From Ligula intestinalis (lineage: Eukaryota > Platyhelminthes > Cestoda > Diphyllobothriidea > Diphyllobothriidae), in NCBI GenBank assembly GCA_036362985.1, contig JAYGXS010000005.1:11261333-11325332 (forward strand): DNA of 64,000 bases. The letters run 5' to 3'. The notes beneath the pieces were generated by a model that was not told where the DNA came from, made no database searches, and saw only the letters and a list, made by a program, of their open reading frames with translations. The translations under genes were made by a program, and so were the position numbers. Shown here in pieces: positions 1 to 12,199 of this stretch; position 1 is the first letter of the stretch, and the number at the start of each line of letters is the position of its first letter.

Positions 1-420
1 TAGGGTAGAGAGTACTCGCAGTGGAGGAGGGCCCTGTCCGTATACTCGCCGAAGGGGGTGTGTTCTGAAAGAGGGGAATGGTTTGGTATGCCTCGCTTAA
101 TTGGCGAGCGAATTCTGAACCATCGAAATCTCCAATCATTCTTGTTGACTCTCTTCGTTAGGAAGCAATTGCGCGGTTAGTAGAATTTATTAGAATTCTA
201 CAATCTTTTGGAAATAGGTATATAACGAAAGTGGGGTAGAAAAAAAACGATGGAAGGAGTATACAAAATAATTTATCCGAATGCGAAGGAAAGCGGAGGG
301 AAAAAGAAGGGTTTGACTTATCGTGAACGCCGGTGGTGTCACTCGTGCGACCAGTCCTGCAAAATTTAAAAATCCGCGAGTTAGCCCGCCAAAACACACA
401 TGGTTCAGGTGGGGGTGCTA
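1..420. other. Left flank, no gene seen
   Basis: No coding or repeat assignment. It ends with GGGGGTGCTA immediately before the CACTA terminus at 421. Confidence 0.5.
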
Positions 421-463
421 CACTTGTACCCTACATTGCCAGGTGACCTAGGATTGAGTACTC

Positions 464-483
464 GCGTGCAGTACTGCACGTGC
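464..483. repeat. Subterminal palindrome in the left CACTA terminus
   Basis: The left copy has GCGTGCAGTACTGCACGTGC about 40 bases inside the element end, one base off a perfect palindrome. The right copy has the perfect version at 19070-19091. Such subterminal palindromes can be transposase binding sites or form cruciforms; the role is inferred. Confidence 0.6.
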
Positions 484-1164
484 AGTAAACAGAGAAGCGA
501 TTTGGGTTGCCAGAATTAAAAGGTTAGTATCAAATATAACACTCCAGCCAAAATATTTAATTGTGATGACAAAACCCTCAAGACCCTGCTAATTTTCGAG
601 CATTTATATGTGAAGGTTTCTTTAAAAGCATTCCATCGACAATGGCATCAAAACATCTATGCTCTGCTAGCACAATCCCCGGATTGGACGGGGGTGGCGA
701 CGGGGGAATACGGGGCGGTCCGGGGTAGAAGCTAAATGCAAATAAATTAGTCAGGTACCTTAACTTTTGTCATTGCTGTGTCTTTTCATCGGTCATGGTA
801 GAAACGCAATTTAAGTCATTTTTAGGTATAATTTTATGTAAAAAGATGTTAAAATTAAAAATAAGTAGGTTTGTAAAATATTATTTGAAAGAATACATCG
901 ATCCCATAGACGTTTAATAAACTAAAGGTTTTGTTTTAACTGCCCAAGAAGGCGGTCATTCTTAGCCCTGACCTGTCGTGCGTTCCCTCGTGTGATAACT
1001 AACTGTTTGATTTTGCGATCAAATCTATCATTTTTTGTCCAGGTACGCATGTTTTTTTAAAATTTATTTACGTTTCTCATAATATTATTGTTTAATTATT
1101 TACTATAACAGCCGGCCTATTGTAACGCACTGGTTAGGTTCCTGAAGCAGTCTGTGAATGATGT

Positions 1165-1742
1165 GTGCAGAAATACCTGAGTAATATTGTTGTTTTGCAT
1201 AGGTTGATAGTGAATATGCAGCGATCATACTACGGATTACACCGGAGCACTATATTTAAGCGCATACAGCGCCGAAAGCGGGCATATCTGGAGGCTTTTC
1301 GAGATGAAGTTGCAATGCATCCGTCAACCTCCAATGCTGCTGAAACTGAAGACACCGAAGTGGAGATGCCTGTACTCACGCCAGAAATTCCTTCCGGTAT
1401 GTAGTAAGGGTTTATAACAGCGTACTAGATAGAGCCGTGTGGGAAGCTGATGACACCACTATCGCATCTAATTACTCATTCGTTGAAGCTCTCCAAGATT
1501 TTTGCGTGCATCGGTCGTTGCGCCATACTGCTATTAAGGAGCTCTTTGATACGGTCCGTGCTTTTAAGGGGACCACTATCCCAGATGTACCGAGGAGCGC
1601 AAAGACAATAATGGAGACGCCTCGATCGTGCCTAACAAAGTCACTGAGTAATGGTGACTATGTCCACGTCGGCTTTCGTGAAGGACTACTGAAGGAACTG
1701 CATACTCGTCAGAGGACTGCAATTCGTCAGGTCTGGCTGTAA
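1165..1742 (+). CDS. N-terminal coding segments of the left CACTA transposase
   Basis: Two open segments precede the recognisable transposase core. The first (1165-1404) is basic, with FKRIQRRKRAYLEAF, then an acidic tail with TEDTEVEMP. The second (1437-1742) starts around VWEADDTTI and ends RQVWL, just before the HIDGM-like block near 1747. A GTATGT...TAACAG interval near 1399-1422 could be a micro-intron between them, but I could not make its phase fit. The same segments occur at 17812-18389 on the minus strand. No domain is recognised. Confidence 0.4.
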
Positions 1743-1799
1743 CTTCACATCGATGGAATGCGGCTTTTTTAAGCGTCTGGTCGATGTGTCTGGCCAATA

Positions 1800-3147
1800 T
1801 TGTGCCGCATTGCGAAGCCTTTTGTTTCCAGCCCTTTTGTTGTTGGTGTCTTCGCAGGTTGGGGTAAACCTGACCCTATTGACAGGTACCTTGAAGACTG
1901 TGTTACGGATCTCAAGGAACTCTTCGCGCATGGCCTGTCTACTGAACTAAGTCATGGCGTTGTGACTGTCATTCTGGATCAGATTGTCTGTGACTCCCCA
2001 GCTCGTGCATACGTGAAACAAGTTACAGCTCACAATGGCACTTTTGGATGCGACAGGTATGCTTTCACCTATTCTTTATAGCCAACCTTACAGGTGTTGT
2101 CACCAAGGTGTGAGCTTCAACAGACGTATGATATTTCCGACGTCTAGTGGCACGTTGCGGGATAATTCATCCTTTCGAGCCCGCCGTCAGAAGTTCCATC
2201 ACAAAGGGAGGTCTCCCTTTGAAGACCTACCCATAGACATGATTCAATGTTTTCCACTAGATTACATGCATCTGGTGTGCCTGGGTGTAATGAAAAAACT
2301 GTTGCATACGTGGAAATGGCGTGGGCGACTCAGTGAACTGAATAACCGCATTGATGTTTGCAGTCGCTGTCTTCCAGTTGAGTTTGCACGTAAGTGCAGA
2401 TCCCTGGAGCACCTTAATTTTTGGAAGGCCACTGAGTACCGACAATTTTTGTTGTACATAGGTCCCGTTGTTTTACCCTCTTTCCTACGTTCTGACAAGT
2501 ACTACCATTTTTTGATGCTTTCTACCGCTATTTACATTTTTTGTCACCCTAAATTGCACACACAGCATAGTCTGTTAGCTAGGAGTTTGTTCAAAAAATT
2601 TGTACATGATTACCCCCTTTTGTATGGTCGCATCCATGTTATTTACAATGTACATTCCCTCCTCCATCTTCCGGATGATGTAAGTCATTTCGGAGTGTTA
2701 GATAATTTTTCCACATTCCCTTTTGAGTCTTTCTTAGGGCGTTTTAAAGAAAAAATTAGTGGTTCCACATATGTTGCCGCCTAGGTGTACCGCCGTCATT
2801 TTGAAAAGCTGCAGAGTGAGTCACAAGCATGCAATTTGTCCTTGAATGACGATGAGGGTGTTTCCAGACCTCTTCATTTACGTGGCGGTTCAGACGCCAT
2901 TTTACATAATAATTACGTCTTATCAACAAAGTCGCCTGATAATGTGGTTCTAATCGGCGATAGGCCATGTGAACTTTCATCTATTACGGCGGACAGTATA
3001 CAATATAGACCCTTCCTTGATTGCCAAGCCCTTTTTAAAACATCAATTTCTTCGTCCATCTTTTTTATGTTTAATGCTTCCATATTAGAGGACTTTTCCC
3101 ATACTGCATCCCTTGCTGACGTTGTTTGTAAATATGTCCCTTTTTAG
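1800..3147 (+). pseudogene. CACTA-like transposase, left copy, with in-frame stop
   Basis: Translation gives blocks typical of an animal CACTA-like transposase family: FVVGVFAGWGKPDPIDRYL, then ICDSPARAY-type context (VCDSPARAYVKQV), GCDRC, HHKGRSPFEDLPIDM, FPLDYMHLVCLGVMKKLL and FPFESFLGRFKEK. A 37-nt intron at 2057-2093 (GTATGC...TTACAG) must be removed to join GCDR to CCHQG. At 2782-2784 a TAG interrupts the frame after STYVAA, and the same frame continues as VYRRHFEKLQ to 3147. The TAG is also in the right copy, so it predates the pair or is read through or spliced. Upstream segments at 1165-1404 and 1437-1742 probably belong to the same gene. The catalytic acidic residues cannot be assigned with certainty by eye. 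Confidence 0.6.
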
Positions 3148-3284
3148 ATGAACAGCACATTTTTCCTAATCCCTCTTTTACATACTTTTTCTGGAAAATA
3201 AAGATTTTTTAAATATGTGCACTTCTCCTTCAATGCTACACTAACTACAGTGCAGGATGTACTCACAGTTTACTTTGACTTCAG

Positions 3285-4166
3285 ATGTTCCTCGTCGTTG
3301 AATTTCGCCTTGAGAAAACGGTTGGCGTAGTTGCAGAATCCTGGTTAAACCCCACGGACCATAATCTCACGATGTGGCCATCTTCAGACGCAGTGAGGAG
3401 GCGGTTGTTAGCCCGGCAGGAGCCTCCTCCGGAGGGTACGCCGTTGTACCCCATACGGGTCCTAGGACGGTACGAAAGCCTACAAAAGGCCCGTCAGCGC
3501 GCGAGGCGTGCCGAGGACACGTCCGATCTCTCAAGTTCAGAGCCCACACATATGGGCAAGGGGTACAGGAAGAAGTAAGTACGCACTCTTAGTAATTATG
3601 TGTTATCGAGGATTCTGCGTTAACTAACAACCGAGTCTGAGGAGGAAACCAGCGATGTGGAGCATATCCCACCGCAGACTCCCACGCCGCCCTCGAAAAG
3701 CTTATTGGGCTGGCCCACAATAACTCAGTAATATCTTTTACGTAAGATTATTTTAGGTTGACTTCCACGTACACTTCGCCCACTCTTGCGCCTGCGCAGA
3801 CGATTACAGCAGTGCCGCGCTCAGACGAGCAGCGCCAAACGTCTTTGGAGGCGAGCATAAGTGCTCTCAGATCTGAGATGTACCGATGTACTCCCCATGG
3901 GGAGGAAATTCCATCGGTTGAACATTCTGATGGAGGAGTAGAACTTGCGCAAATCTATCATCTTATCATCTATCATTTTATCATGCAGTTTAAATAAGGT
4001 TTATTTGCAAGGTATATCTTCGGCGCCGTCAAAATTGGTAACATCGGAGTTTGGTCCGGGTGGCATATACGAAAATTTTCGAGGTAACCTTCCAATACCT
4101 TCGCAATGCCGAACGTCTGTGGAAGGTCCCTACAATTTTGTCGATAACTCGAAGGGAACAGATTAA
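3285..4166 (+). CDS. Second CACTA-encoded protein, left copy, multi-exon
   Basis: The first exon (3285 to about 3574) encodes FLVVEFRLEKTVGVVAESWL, then a proline-rich LLARQEPPPEGTPLY, LGRYESLQKARQRARRAED and TSDLSSSEP, with a GTAAGT donor at the end. A later open piece (about 3640-3720) reads SEEETSDVEHIPPQTPTPP. A further exon after TTTTAG near 3755 encodes LTSTYTSPTLAPAQT and a helix-rich SLEASISALRSEM. The last part reads SKLVTSEFGPGG. Such a second, accessory protein is usual in CACTA elements and in related animal transposons. Exon joins are inferred, not proven. The right copy (16268-15387) is nearly identical. Confidence 0.4.
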
Positions 4167-4199
4167 GGCTTTTTAGGCGGGTGGACTGTACTTAGTAGC

Positions 4200-5000
4200 T
4201 TTGACTCTTAACCATTTTGGTAACTCTCCTTCTAAGTCCTGCGATAGCATTCTGATTTTAAGCTGTCCAATGTCTCCAGGCTTGTGTTGCATACTCCAAA
4301 CGCCGCCTCAAGAATGTTCCGAAAACCTTGAAAAGAGATCTTCATCAAAATAAAAAAAGGCTCTCCTGGTGGCATGGACCAAGGAAACTGAGCTCTTTAT
4401 TATTCTCGCGCAATGAGAGGACAGCTTTTAGGAATCCTTCTTCAGCACAGCGAGGTCCTTTTGTGCTTTCACGTGTTGCAGGGCTACACCGTTAATAGGT
4501 TATTTTTCTACAGTTGTTCGACGTTGAACCGCAGAATGCAACGGTTCGACTACTCTACAAAACGATTTGAGTTGATCTGCAGTCCATCAACTTCGTCGGG
4601 CCTTTGGAGTTTACGCCAGATTTTCATGTAATTGGACAACGTGGATGGGATACAGTCCAAATTTCTAACACAATCGCTCACTTATATAAGGAACGGGATG
4701 GGCGCTTGTGCTGACCGCGGCAGAATTCGACTTCTCATGATGGATATAATCTATCTGCTGTCGACCCACAAGGAAGTCGTTTATCCATTTGAGCTAGTTA
4801 CCTCTTCTTCCTATTCGTTTAAGTTTATGTAGAGGTCTTTGTTTTGGCATCACGTCGAAGCCCTTTCGAAAGTCAATGAAGATAGTATAAAGCATTCGCT
4901 TGTCCGCGAGAGCTCGGTTCTAACTCTAGAGAGAGGGCAGCATAGTTTTCGTAGAGGATCATACTTTTCTCAACCCATATAGACTGTTTGACAACATGTT
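4200..5000 (-). mobile_element. CR1-like reverse-transcriptase fragment inside the left CACTA copy
   Basis: On the minus strand the sequence decodes, with stops and shifts, to RT pieces such as an FIDFRKGFEVMP-like stretch (compare FxDxxKAFDxVPH), LKWINDFLVGRQQ and NRFVE. It ends near FHRRSALRRYWKV. It lacks roughly 40 bases found in the right copy. It lies opposite to the CACTA genes and is shared by both arms, so it was inserted before the arms were duplicated. Confidence 0.5.
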
Positions 5001-5872
5001 GTGATCCTCTAGGAATTGACCAATTCACTTTTTATGATCTCCCCATTAACTTGCACAGAATGCATGCCAGGTTTGTGTGCTTCTACTTGTTCATGGACGC
5101 CTTGCTATCATTTATTTGTTGTGAGGTATGTTGATAAGCTTCCTCTTGGTCGCCGTCAAAGCCTTTGGAAAACGGGAAAAACCTATAGCAGACTCCTTTT
5201 TTCCACTCAAAATTGGCACTGGTTTGGTCTTATGTTTTAAGTCACTTTAAGTCACCTTATTAAGGGAAGAAAGCTTTTGCCCTTGAGCTCCCTATTCATA
5301 ACTAAAAATTGCAAAAGAGTTGAACCGTAACAGCAGTACATAATACAAATATAGGCTTAACCTCAGCGATAAGTGTGAGCCAGTTGCAAGGTGCTGCTAC
5401 TGACACTGTGTTCATTATAATATAATAATAATATTTTATTATGCCAGTTTACAGGCAATTGTAAAGAGTTGGTAATGCACCTCTTGGGCGCTTTCCAACA
5501 CCTCGAAGACCGGAAAAACCTAAAACAAACTCCCTATGTTGCAGTCAGTATTGGTTTTGTTTCAGGTTTTTTGTTTTGTCAATACTGGGCGAGATAGGGA
5601 GTTTGTTTCAAGTGAAAAAAACCTGCCTTCAAAGGTATGATACAAACGGAATAAATGTACAGTTGGAAGCTGAGTTGACTCATCAGCAGGAGAACTGTTT
5701 CATATCGTTTAAAAACATTAGTTCCAGACAGAAAGGGTTGGCACAAGAACACAGTGTTCTCAGTCTTCCTTCAATGGTTGTCGGCAAAAGTTGCGCGCTA
5801 TCGGCTGAAAGGTTAGCAGACTGCGGGCTGCTGCTTCAGCAGCATTATCTTCAGCATGAAGCCTGGCGGGGT

Positions 5873-6082
5873 TCAAAGTCCACGAACGCCATCAGAGTGA
5901 AAGAGAGATTCCACCGAGTCAGCACCCAAAATTCGTGAAATTTGTCCTGAATGTAAAAAACTAGTTATAGCTCTCTTAAACATAGGGTAGTTTTGCTGGG
6001 TTTTAATACTTTTGGGCAGCTTATTCCAGATTGATATGGCATTTGCTGAAAAGAATTGCCGGTACTTAACTGTACGCGCCAT
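5873..6082 (-). mobile_element. 3' tail fragment of a second non-LTR element
   Basis: The reading FFSANAISIWNKLPKSI...FKRAITSFL matches the usual C-terminal end of CR1/Jockey-type proteins (FS.R.I..WN.LP, then FK..L). It abuts, but is not in frame with, the larger element at 6075-9060, so it is probably a separate insertion remnant. Confidence 0.5.
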
Positions 6083-9060
6083 AAGAAGAAATAAAAATAC
6101 GTCTCGATGACTGGTGCGTCTCTCGACAGATGAGAATCAAGTTTGTGTTTAAAAAGTCAACACTATCTGAGAGCACCACATCGTCAGTGAGTCCGTTCCA
6201 CGCTCCGATGATCCTCTGAGAGAAGGTGTTCCGTCGTACGTCCATATAGCCCGGTTTCCTCTGCAGTTTGAAGGGATGATCCCGCAGATGATCCGTCCGA
6301 GCCAATTCGAATAATTCGTCAAAATCTAGGGCGCACTCATGGCCTCTAACAATTTGGTAGGCTTCTATGAGTTCACCGCGGAGTAGCCTTTAAGTGAGAG
6401 GAAAAAGATTAAGTTCGGTCAATCTGTCTTCATAAAGCAGATGAGCAGGATCCTTGACCATCTTCGTAGCCCTCGCCTGCACTCGTTTAAGGTGCAAGTA
6501 ATCCTTCTTGAACCACGGACGTCAGGCCTGGACGGCATACTCCAAATGGGGCCGAACAAACCCTCCGTACGGTTTCCTGAAGAGCTCTTTGTCGATGTTG
6601 ACGAATCCCCACCTAATCGCAAACAGCACCTGTGTCGCGCGTTAAGATGCCTTTAGATATTGTGAAGATGGTTTAAGGAAGGTGTTTTTTAGAAAACGGA
6701 GGTCCTTTTGTTCGTCCGTATTTAAAAGGGGGTGCCCATCGAGGAGGTATTGGAAGGAATCGTCCTCCTCATTAGTACTTCTACTACGGAGTCTTAAAAA
6801 CACACTTACTAACGTTGACGTTTAGGAGCCAACGAGCAGACCAGCCACTAAGTCGATTGAGATTCTCCTGAAGTGCTTTCCTATCGGCGTCAGACCTGAT
6901 GGCCCACCAGAGTTTGAGATCGTCGGCAAATAGGATGGCGCTGCAACCCAGGTCGTTGACACAGTCGTCGACATAGATAAAGAAGAGCAGTGGCCCTAAG
7001 ACAGAGCCTTGGGGGACGCCACTCACAATAGATGTAGTGGTTGACTTCCAGTCACCAATGCACACAGTTCGCAATCACTGTGAGAAAATCTGTGATCAAT
7101 GCCAACAGGTTTCCTCTTATTCCAATTTATGATAATTTATACATTAGACGTTTATGTGGGCCGCTGTCGAATGCCGTCTTGAAATCCGTATACATGACAT
7201 CAACCTTACCATCTTCTTCTTCTACTGCTCAGAGGAGAGTAGTAGGCTGGAAAGACAAGAATGATTCTTTCTGAAGCCGTGTTGGAGCCCTGATAGTGCA
7301 TTGTTCCCCTCCAGGAAATTCATTGTCGACTTCTTAATTATTTTTTCCCACCACCTTACAGCAAATGCGTGTTAGGCTGACAGGCCGGTAATTGTTGATC
7401 TTCGTTTGGGCTCCGCCCTTGTACGTCGGGTAAATATTTGCCATTTTCCATTCGGATGGCAGTTTTCCTTATTCAAATGAGGAAAGAAGGATATGTGCTA
7501 GGGGCTTTGAGAGCTCGCTTGCCAATTCTTTCAAGAACTTGTCTGTTATAATGTCTGGACTGGCTGACGTTGCTTCTTTGAGGCCTTGCAACTCCCTCTC
7601 AACTACAGATGTTGAAAATAATAGACGTTGAAGTGCCGGACCAGTGTTTACAACAGCACTGTTGACATTCTCCAAATGAAGCTCGGTTTTCCTAGTGAAT
7701 ACCGAGACGAAGAACCCGCTATAGTACTCGGCTTTCTCATCATAATCATCCTTAAGTACTGCATCTGGATCCTTGTTTTTAAATCTACTGTTTATATAGC
7801 GGAATAGAATTTTGGGCTTGTCTTCGGCCTGCTGGAGGATTCTTGATTCATATTTTTCCCTGGCCGGGCATATTGATTTTTACGCATTTCTTTGGCGTCG
7901 GAATTCATCGAGGTGTACCGGTGACCCAGTTTCCCTGGATAACTTCCATTTCCTATTTTTTTTCTTTAATTGCCTGTTTAGGTCTCTCGTCATGCAGGCA
8001 GGGCAACTAGTCGTCTTGTGTACTTTCACCGGACAACAGCGCTTAATCAGATCTAATGCAATCGTCTTGACTGACCTCCAATCGTCCTCCGGATACCCCT
8101 TGAGCAGGCAGTCCCAATTCACGGACGATATTGCATCCTTCCTTGAATTTATACCTGCCTTCCATATATTCGGCTGGTACTTCCTTTTCATCAGACGTTG
8201 AGAATTGAGTAAATAATCCCACATTAGCGTCGTGTGATCACTGTTACAATGCGGGGCACTTGAATGCACTTCATTAATATAAGATCCAAGCAACTAGCTC
8301 TCTGGTTGTCCCGGAATCTGGTTAGTGCCTTAACATTCTACGCCAGAGGGAGGTCAAGCGTGAGATCCATTTACTTAGAACTGAAGGCAGTTGACGCCGC
8401 CTCCACTGTCAGGTTTTCCCAGGCTATTGCGGGTACGTTGAAGTCACCAAAAATAAGAACCTCCTGGTGGCTAGCTGCTTCCTTCAACAGACTATGGGGC
8501 GAATCGTCGGCTGCACTCCGAATGTTTGGTGGCCTTTAAACGGTCAAGAATTCCAGGTTCTGTGAATGAGCCTTCTTTATCTTTAACCAGATGGATTCAC
8601 ACTCCAGGGCTGGTTTATGTTCTCTTTCGACAACGAAGATTCCAGTTCTGACATATACTGCCACCCCACCGCCTTGTCGGTTTTGGCGGTCTTTGCAGAA
8701 AAGCTGGTATGATGGAATAAAAATATCTGAATCAACGATTTCTGTGTTTAGCCATGTTTCCGCTCTGAAACTAATGCCTTCAGTTCATCGAGTTTTGAGG
8801 AAGACTTGGGGTATTAGTATACAGAAAGCTCAGTTTAAACTTATTCACCAAGTTATGCAGGCGTTTGCCTTTTGCGTGAGATCGCATGCAGGGAGCTGTC
8901 GGTGCTGATATAAAGGGACTGCTGTCCATCCCGACTAGGATCTTAGTGTTATAGGCTTCTTCCAGCGAAGTTACATCTGGAAATGTATGATCTCCCCGTT
9001 CAGGATTCGGAGATTGCTCTCGCCGAGTTCGCATCTCCTGTGGAGTTCTACTTTGAGCAA
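6075..9060 (-). mobile_element. CR1-like non-LTR retrotransposon, degenerate
   Basis: The element reads right to left. The endonuclease starts near 8860-8780 (KLSFLYTNTPSLP); a GDFN-type box falls near 8450 and SDHTTLMWDYL near 8230. A linker follows at 8200-7880. The RT begins around 7670 (LKEATSASPDIITDKFLKEL). Near 7030-6880 it shows SGVPQGSVLGPLLFFIYVDD and FADDLKLWW, the catalytic box. The C-terminal tail is at 6305-6080 (HPFKLQRKPGYMDVRRNTFSQR). Several frameshifts and stops break it. It occupies the spacer between the CACTA arms. Confidence 0.75.
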
Positions 9061-10029
9061 TCTCTATTCCTCCCGTTCCGCGGGGGAAAAATCCGGCTGA
9101 AAAAAACCGTTGGCTGGGAGTATCTGAGTCTTGTTTTCCTGCTTAACAATACCTGAACCTCGACCTCGCTCTTCAGGACAACCTTCAACGGCCTTGGTTG
9201 ACGTTGTTGCTCTTTTGATTCTGTTATATGGCCCGTTGGGAATGCCTTTAGAACTTCGACTTTCTCCTCACCCTTTAGGAGGGATTTCAGATCTTCTTTA
9301 AATAATAGTCAATAAATAATAGTCAATAGTTTGCGAAATGGGATGTCTGTTCAAAGTGAAAAAGATTGTGCAATAACAATAAAATATAAACAACAGTAGC
9401 CGAATAGTATAGGGATAAATGTTTCGTAATAAGAATATTTAGGGTGCAGAACAAATTTTTCGTTTAGGGATTTTGGATTGTTCATTTGATAGGGGTAGAG
9501 TTAGCCGCAGGTGGTTCAAAGGGCAATCACATCCAAGGAGATGGAGCCACAGCGTTCGGATGTGTGGTTTAGCGATACGGAGATTAACTGTTATTTGTTC
9601 AGCGAAGTGATTGTGAAAGGTAGACTAAATGCTACCTATGTCTGAGAAGGATGAAGGCAGCTGAACTCTGGTAATGGAGCACCGTTGTTATTTAAATGGG
9701 AGGACTAAGACGCTGGAGTCGATCTTCATAGACAATAGCAATGAAGGTGCAAGGAGTGCAGTTTTCACAAGGCGCAGTCAACTACTACACGCCGTGAGCC
9801 CTTGTCTCCATATTCTGTGGTGAGACATTGCCTAGACAGAGTAACTAACCACGCCAGGAGGGCGTGGGTGCCCAAAAGTTCTAGTGACAGCGAGACCAAT
9901 TGCCGACTGATCGGCACGCCAAGGTTCAACAGTGCCAATGGAATTTTGAAAAGTGACAATTCGATTAATAATAATTTTTATATTCAAGGCCCAAGGCGCC
10001 CTGTCTTTACAAACTTCGTCCTTGCGTGA
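9061..10029. other. Spacer between two non-LTR elements
   Basis: It may include leader sequence of the CR1-like element at 6.1-9.1 kb up to about 9300. The remainder shows no convincing coding potential. Confidence 0.4.
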
Positions 10030-11990
10030 AAATTAAAATAATAATGATAAATAGTTGATTCTTATCAAATAATTTTCATCGGCAGTAAAAGAACTCCTAA
10101 ATCGGTGGATGAGTTCAGCGGGCCGCCGACTTCCAAACAACTGTAGGAGAAAAAACTGCCTTAATAGGTAACAGGGTTTTATGCGGTTAGATTGGGACAT
10201 GATGTTGAGGTTCAGGACGTTTATGGTCATGGGAAAAAATAATATATCGCTGAGTTAAGAAGGGGTCATCCGGGACAACAGGCGAAGACAGTAGAAGTCA
10301 AGGCAACATCTCCGAGATGCGACCCACCTGACTCCAGAGCCCATCGAAAAGTTGGCGATAACCATTAATAACGACCCCGAAAACCACAGCGAAGGTTGCA
10401 AACACGGAGAAGAGTTCGCAGCCCTTGGAAGAGATGCTTGACTCTGCTTCAAATGCCAGGAGGACCTTTTCCAAAATCTGCAACTTGCGTGTTTGGAAAG
10501 GAAGCAGACAGTAACGACTTTATTGCCTCTAAATTTAAATGCTTATGTAATTTGCCTTTAAAAATCGATAATGTAGAAGACAGCCTAATATCAAGTGGAA
10601 GGTTGTTCCAAATAAAAGTGTTTTTGGAGGGAAAAATGCGAGAACGGTTATATGTGGAGCTACGGGGTGGTAAAATTATCATGGAAGAGTTACGAGTGGC
10701 GTAAGGTCGGTCTACCGGAAGGAGAGCGTTAATTTGTGGGTGAGACTAGGACTATTGTTAACGCGAAACAGAAAGCATATAGCAGCTTCCAGTCTTCTGA
10801 CCCAAAGAAATTTAATGTTTGCTAGCTGACATCTAGCTGTATAACACATACCAGACCCAGAAACAGAAAATATTTTACGAGTGAAAACTCGCTGAACCTT
10901 TTCAATCTTACTACGGTCATTCTGGGTCATGGGACAGCAGTATTCTATTATAGGAAGAACAAACGTGCGGTATAGTTTTAATTTCATTTCTGGAAGGAAA
11001 AAATTATGCGATATAAACCCACATATCTGTGCGGCCTTGGCAGAAATCCCATCTGCATGAGGTGATTATGCAAGATTATTCGTGTAAGTAAGACCCAAAT
11101 CCTTTATCGTTGATCTTTCCAACAGTGGACTATGTTGGAAGATAATGAGTCCAGGAAGCCTTGCGGGACCAAAACACATGAAACTAAATTTGGATGGAGA
11201 AAACTCCATCTGCCATTTAGCGCTCCAACTTGAGAGGGTGCGCAAGTCTGCGTTAACTTTATCAACACAACTACTGGCCGTATCCTTAGAAAATGAGTAA
11301 ATACACTTATGGTCATCAGCCTAAATGAAATTTTCCGAATTATTTAGCACTGTTGAAATTTCATTTATGTAAAGAATGAAAAGGAGGGGACCTAAAACCG
11401 TGCCTTGTAAAACGCCACTAGTGATCAGCTGAGTCATCAAATAGCTATTGCCTACTAAGACCTTCTGGCTGCAGTTAGACAGGTAGGAGGCAATGAAATA
11501 GAGGAGGGGAAGCCTGATGCCTAGGGCTTTCAGGTTCACTAAAAGGTGCCTATGCGGCACATTTTCAAAAGCTTTACTAAGGTCAAAGAAAATCACGATG
11601 ACTGATTGCTGTTCATTACGAAGTGAAGTAACCAGGTTAAAGAATGTCAAGTGGCAGGTTTCGCATGATCTTCCAGGTAGAAATCCATGCTGTGAAGCGT
11701 TTCATAGTTTATTTTCTACACTAAAAGCGAGAATTTGATTAAAAATGATCTTTTCCAGAAGTTTGGCTAGGGCCCCTAGAAGTTTGGCCAAGCCATATCG
11801 CACGAGGCATGATTCCCAGTGATGAACGCAAGATCTGCTCTTCAGATTAAGCCTATAGCAAGGGCCTCCTACGCATACTGCATCTATTGTACTTCCATCA
11901 TAAATATCTGCTAGTTTCGAGCGAGAACCCATTTGCTCGTTTTGAACAGCAGGCCTTAATGAATTGGCTTCTTTACATCTTTCATACACC
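10030..11990 (-). mobile_element. CR1-like non-LTR retrotransposon, 5'-truncated
   Basis: RT blocks on the minus strand: VIFFDLSKAFENVPHRHLL (about 11600), SGVLQGTVLGPLLFILYINE (about 11400), a C-terminal region at 10987-10712 (RTFVLPIIEYCC, IEKVQRVFTRKIF) and a terminal FIWNNLPLDIRL tail at 10680-10450. The 3' untranslated part at 10030-10450 is homologous to 28920-29200. It belongs to the same family as 23090-24100. The 5' side ends at about 11990, where a tRNA-Ser-headed repeat fragment begins. Confidence 0.7.
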
Positions 11991-12150
11991 TTGTCTACGA
12001 TAGTGACCTGAACGCGTTAACCACTGTTAAATGGCTTCGAAAAACGACTTTGAGCGTTGGTATACAAAAATTGTAAGCAGCAACATGCGGTATTACCCAC
12101 TCTAATCTGGCGCGAATTCACGAATACCACCTTGTCGCCGCCATCGTGCG
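11985..12150 (-). repeat. Tail fragment of the tRNA-Ser-headed repeat family
   Basis: On the minus strand it shares with 19136-19265 and 48200-48352 the blocks GCATG.TGCTG, TTTTTCGAAGCC, AACGCGTTCAGGTCA and CGTAGACAAG. It is separated from its likely body part (13480-13629) by the LTR-like relic at 12.2-13.4 kb. Confidence 0.5.
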
Positions 12151-12199
12151 CAGTGGCAGAGTTAGGACGACGAGAAAGCAGACAGGCAGTGATAACTGC

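Larger units (their letters stand above)
421..5778 (+). mobile_element. CACTA-like DNA transposon, left copy of an inverted pair
   Basis: The left boundary is a sharp CACTTGTACCC terminus at 421, fitting CACTA-type ends. The copy runs rightward and matches the reverse complement of about 13730-19133 almost base for base. It carries a transposase gene (about 1.2-3.15 kb), a second gene (3.3-4.2 kb) and, between about 4.2 and 5.0 kb on the opposite strand, a CR1-like reverse-transcriptase fragment. No matching terminal sequence is seen at the inner end near 5778, so the copy looks truncated there. The bases before 421 end in CTA; no matching target duplication follows the other copy. Superfamily assignment rests on the terminal CACT and on the protein resembling animal CACTA-like transposases, from memory. 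Confidence 0.7.
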
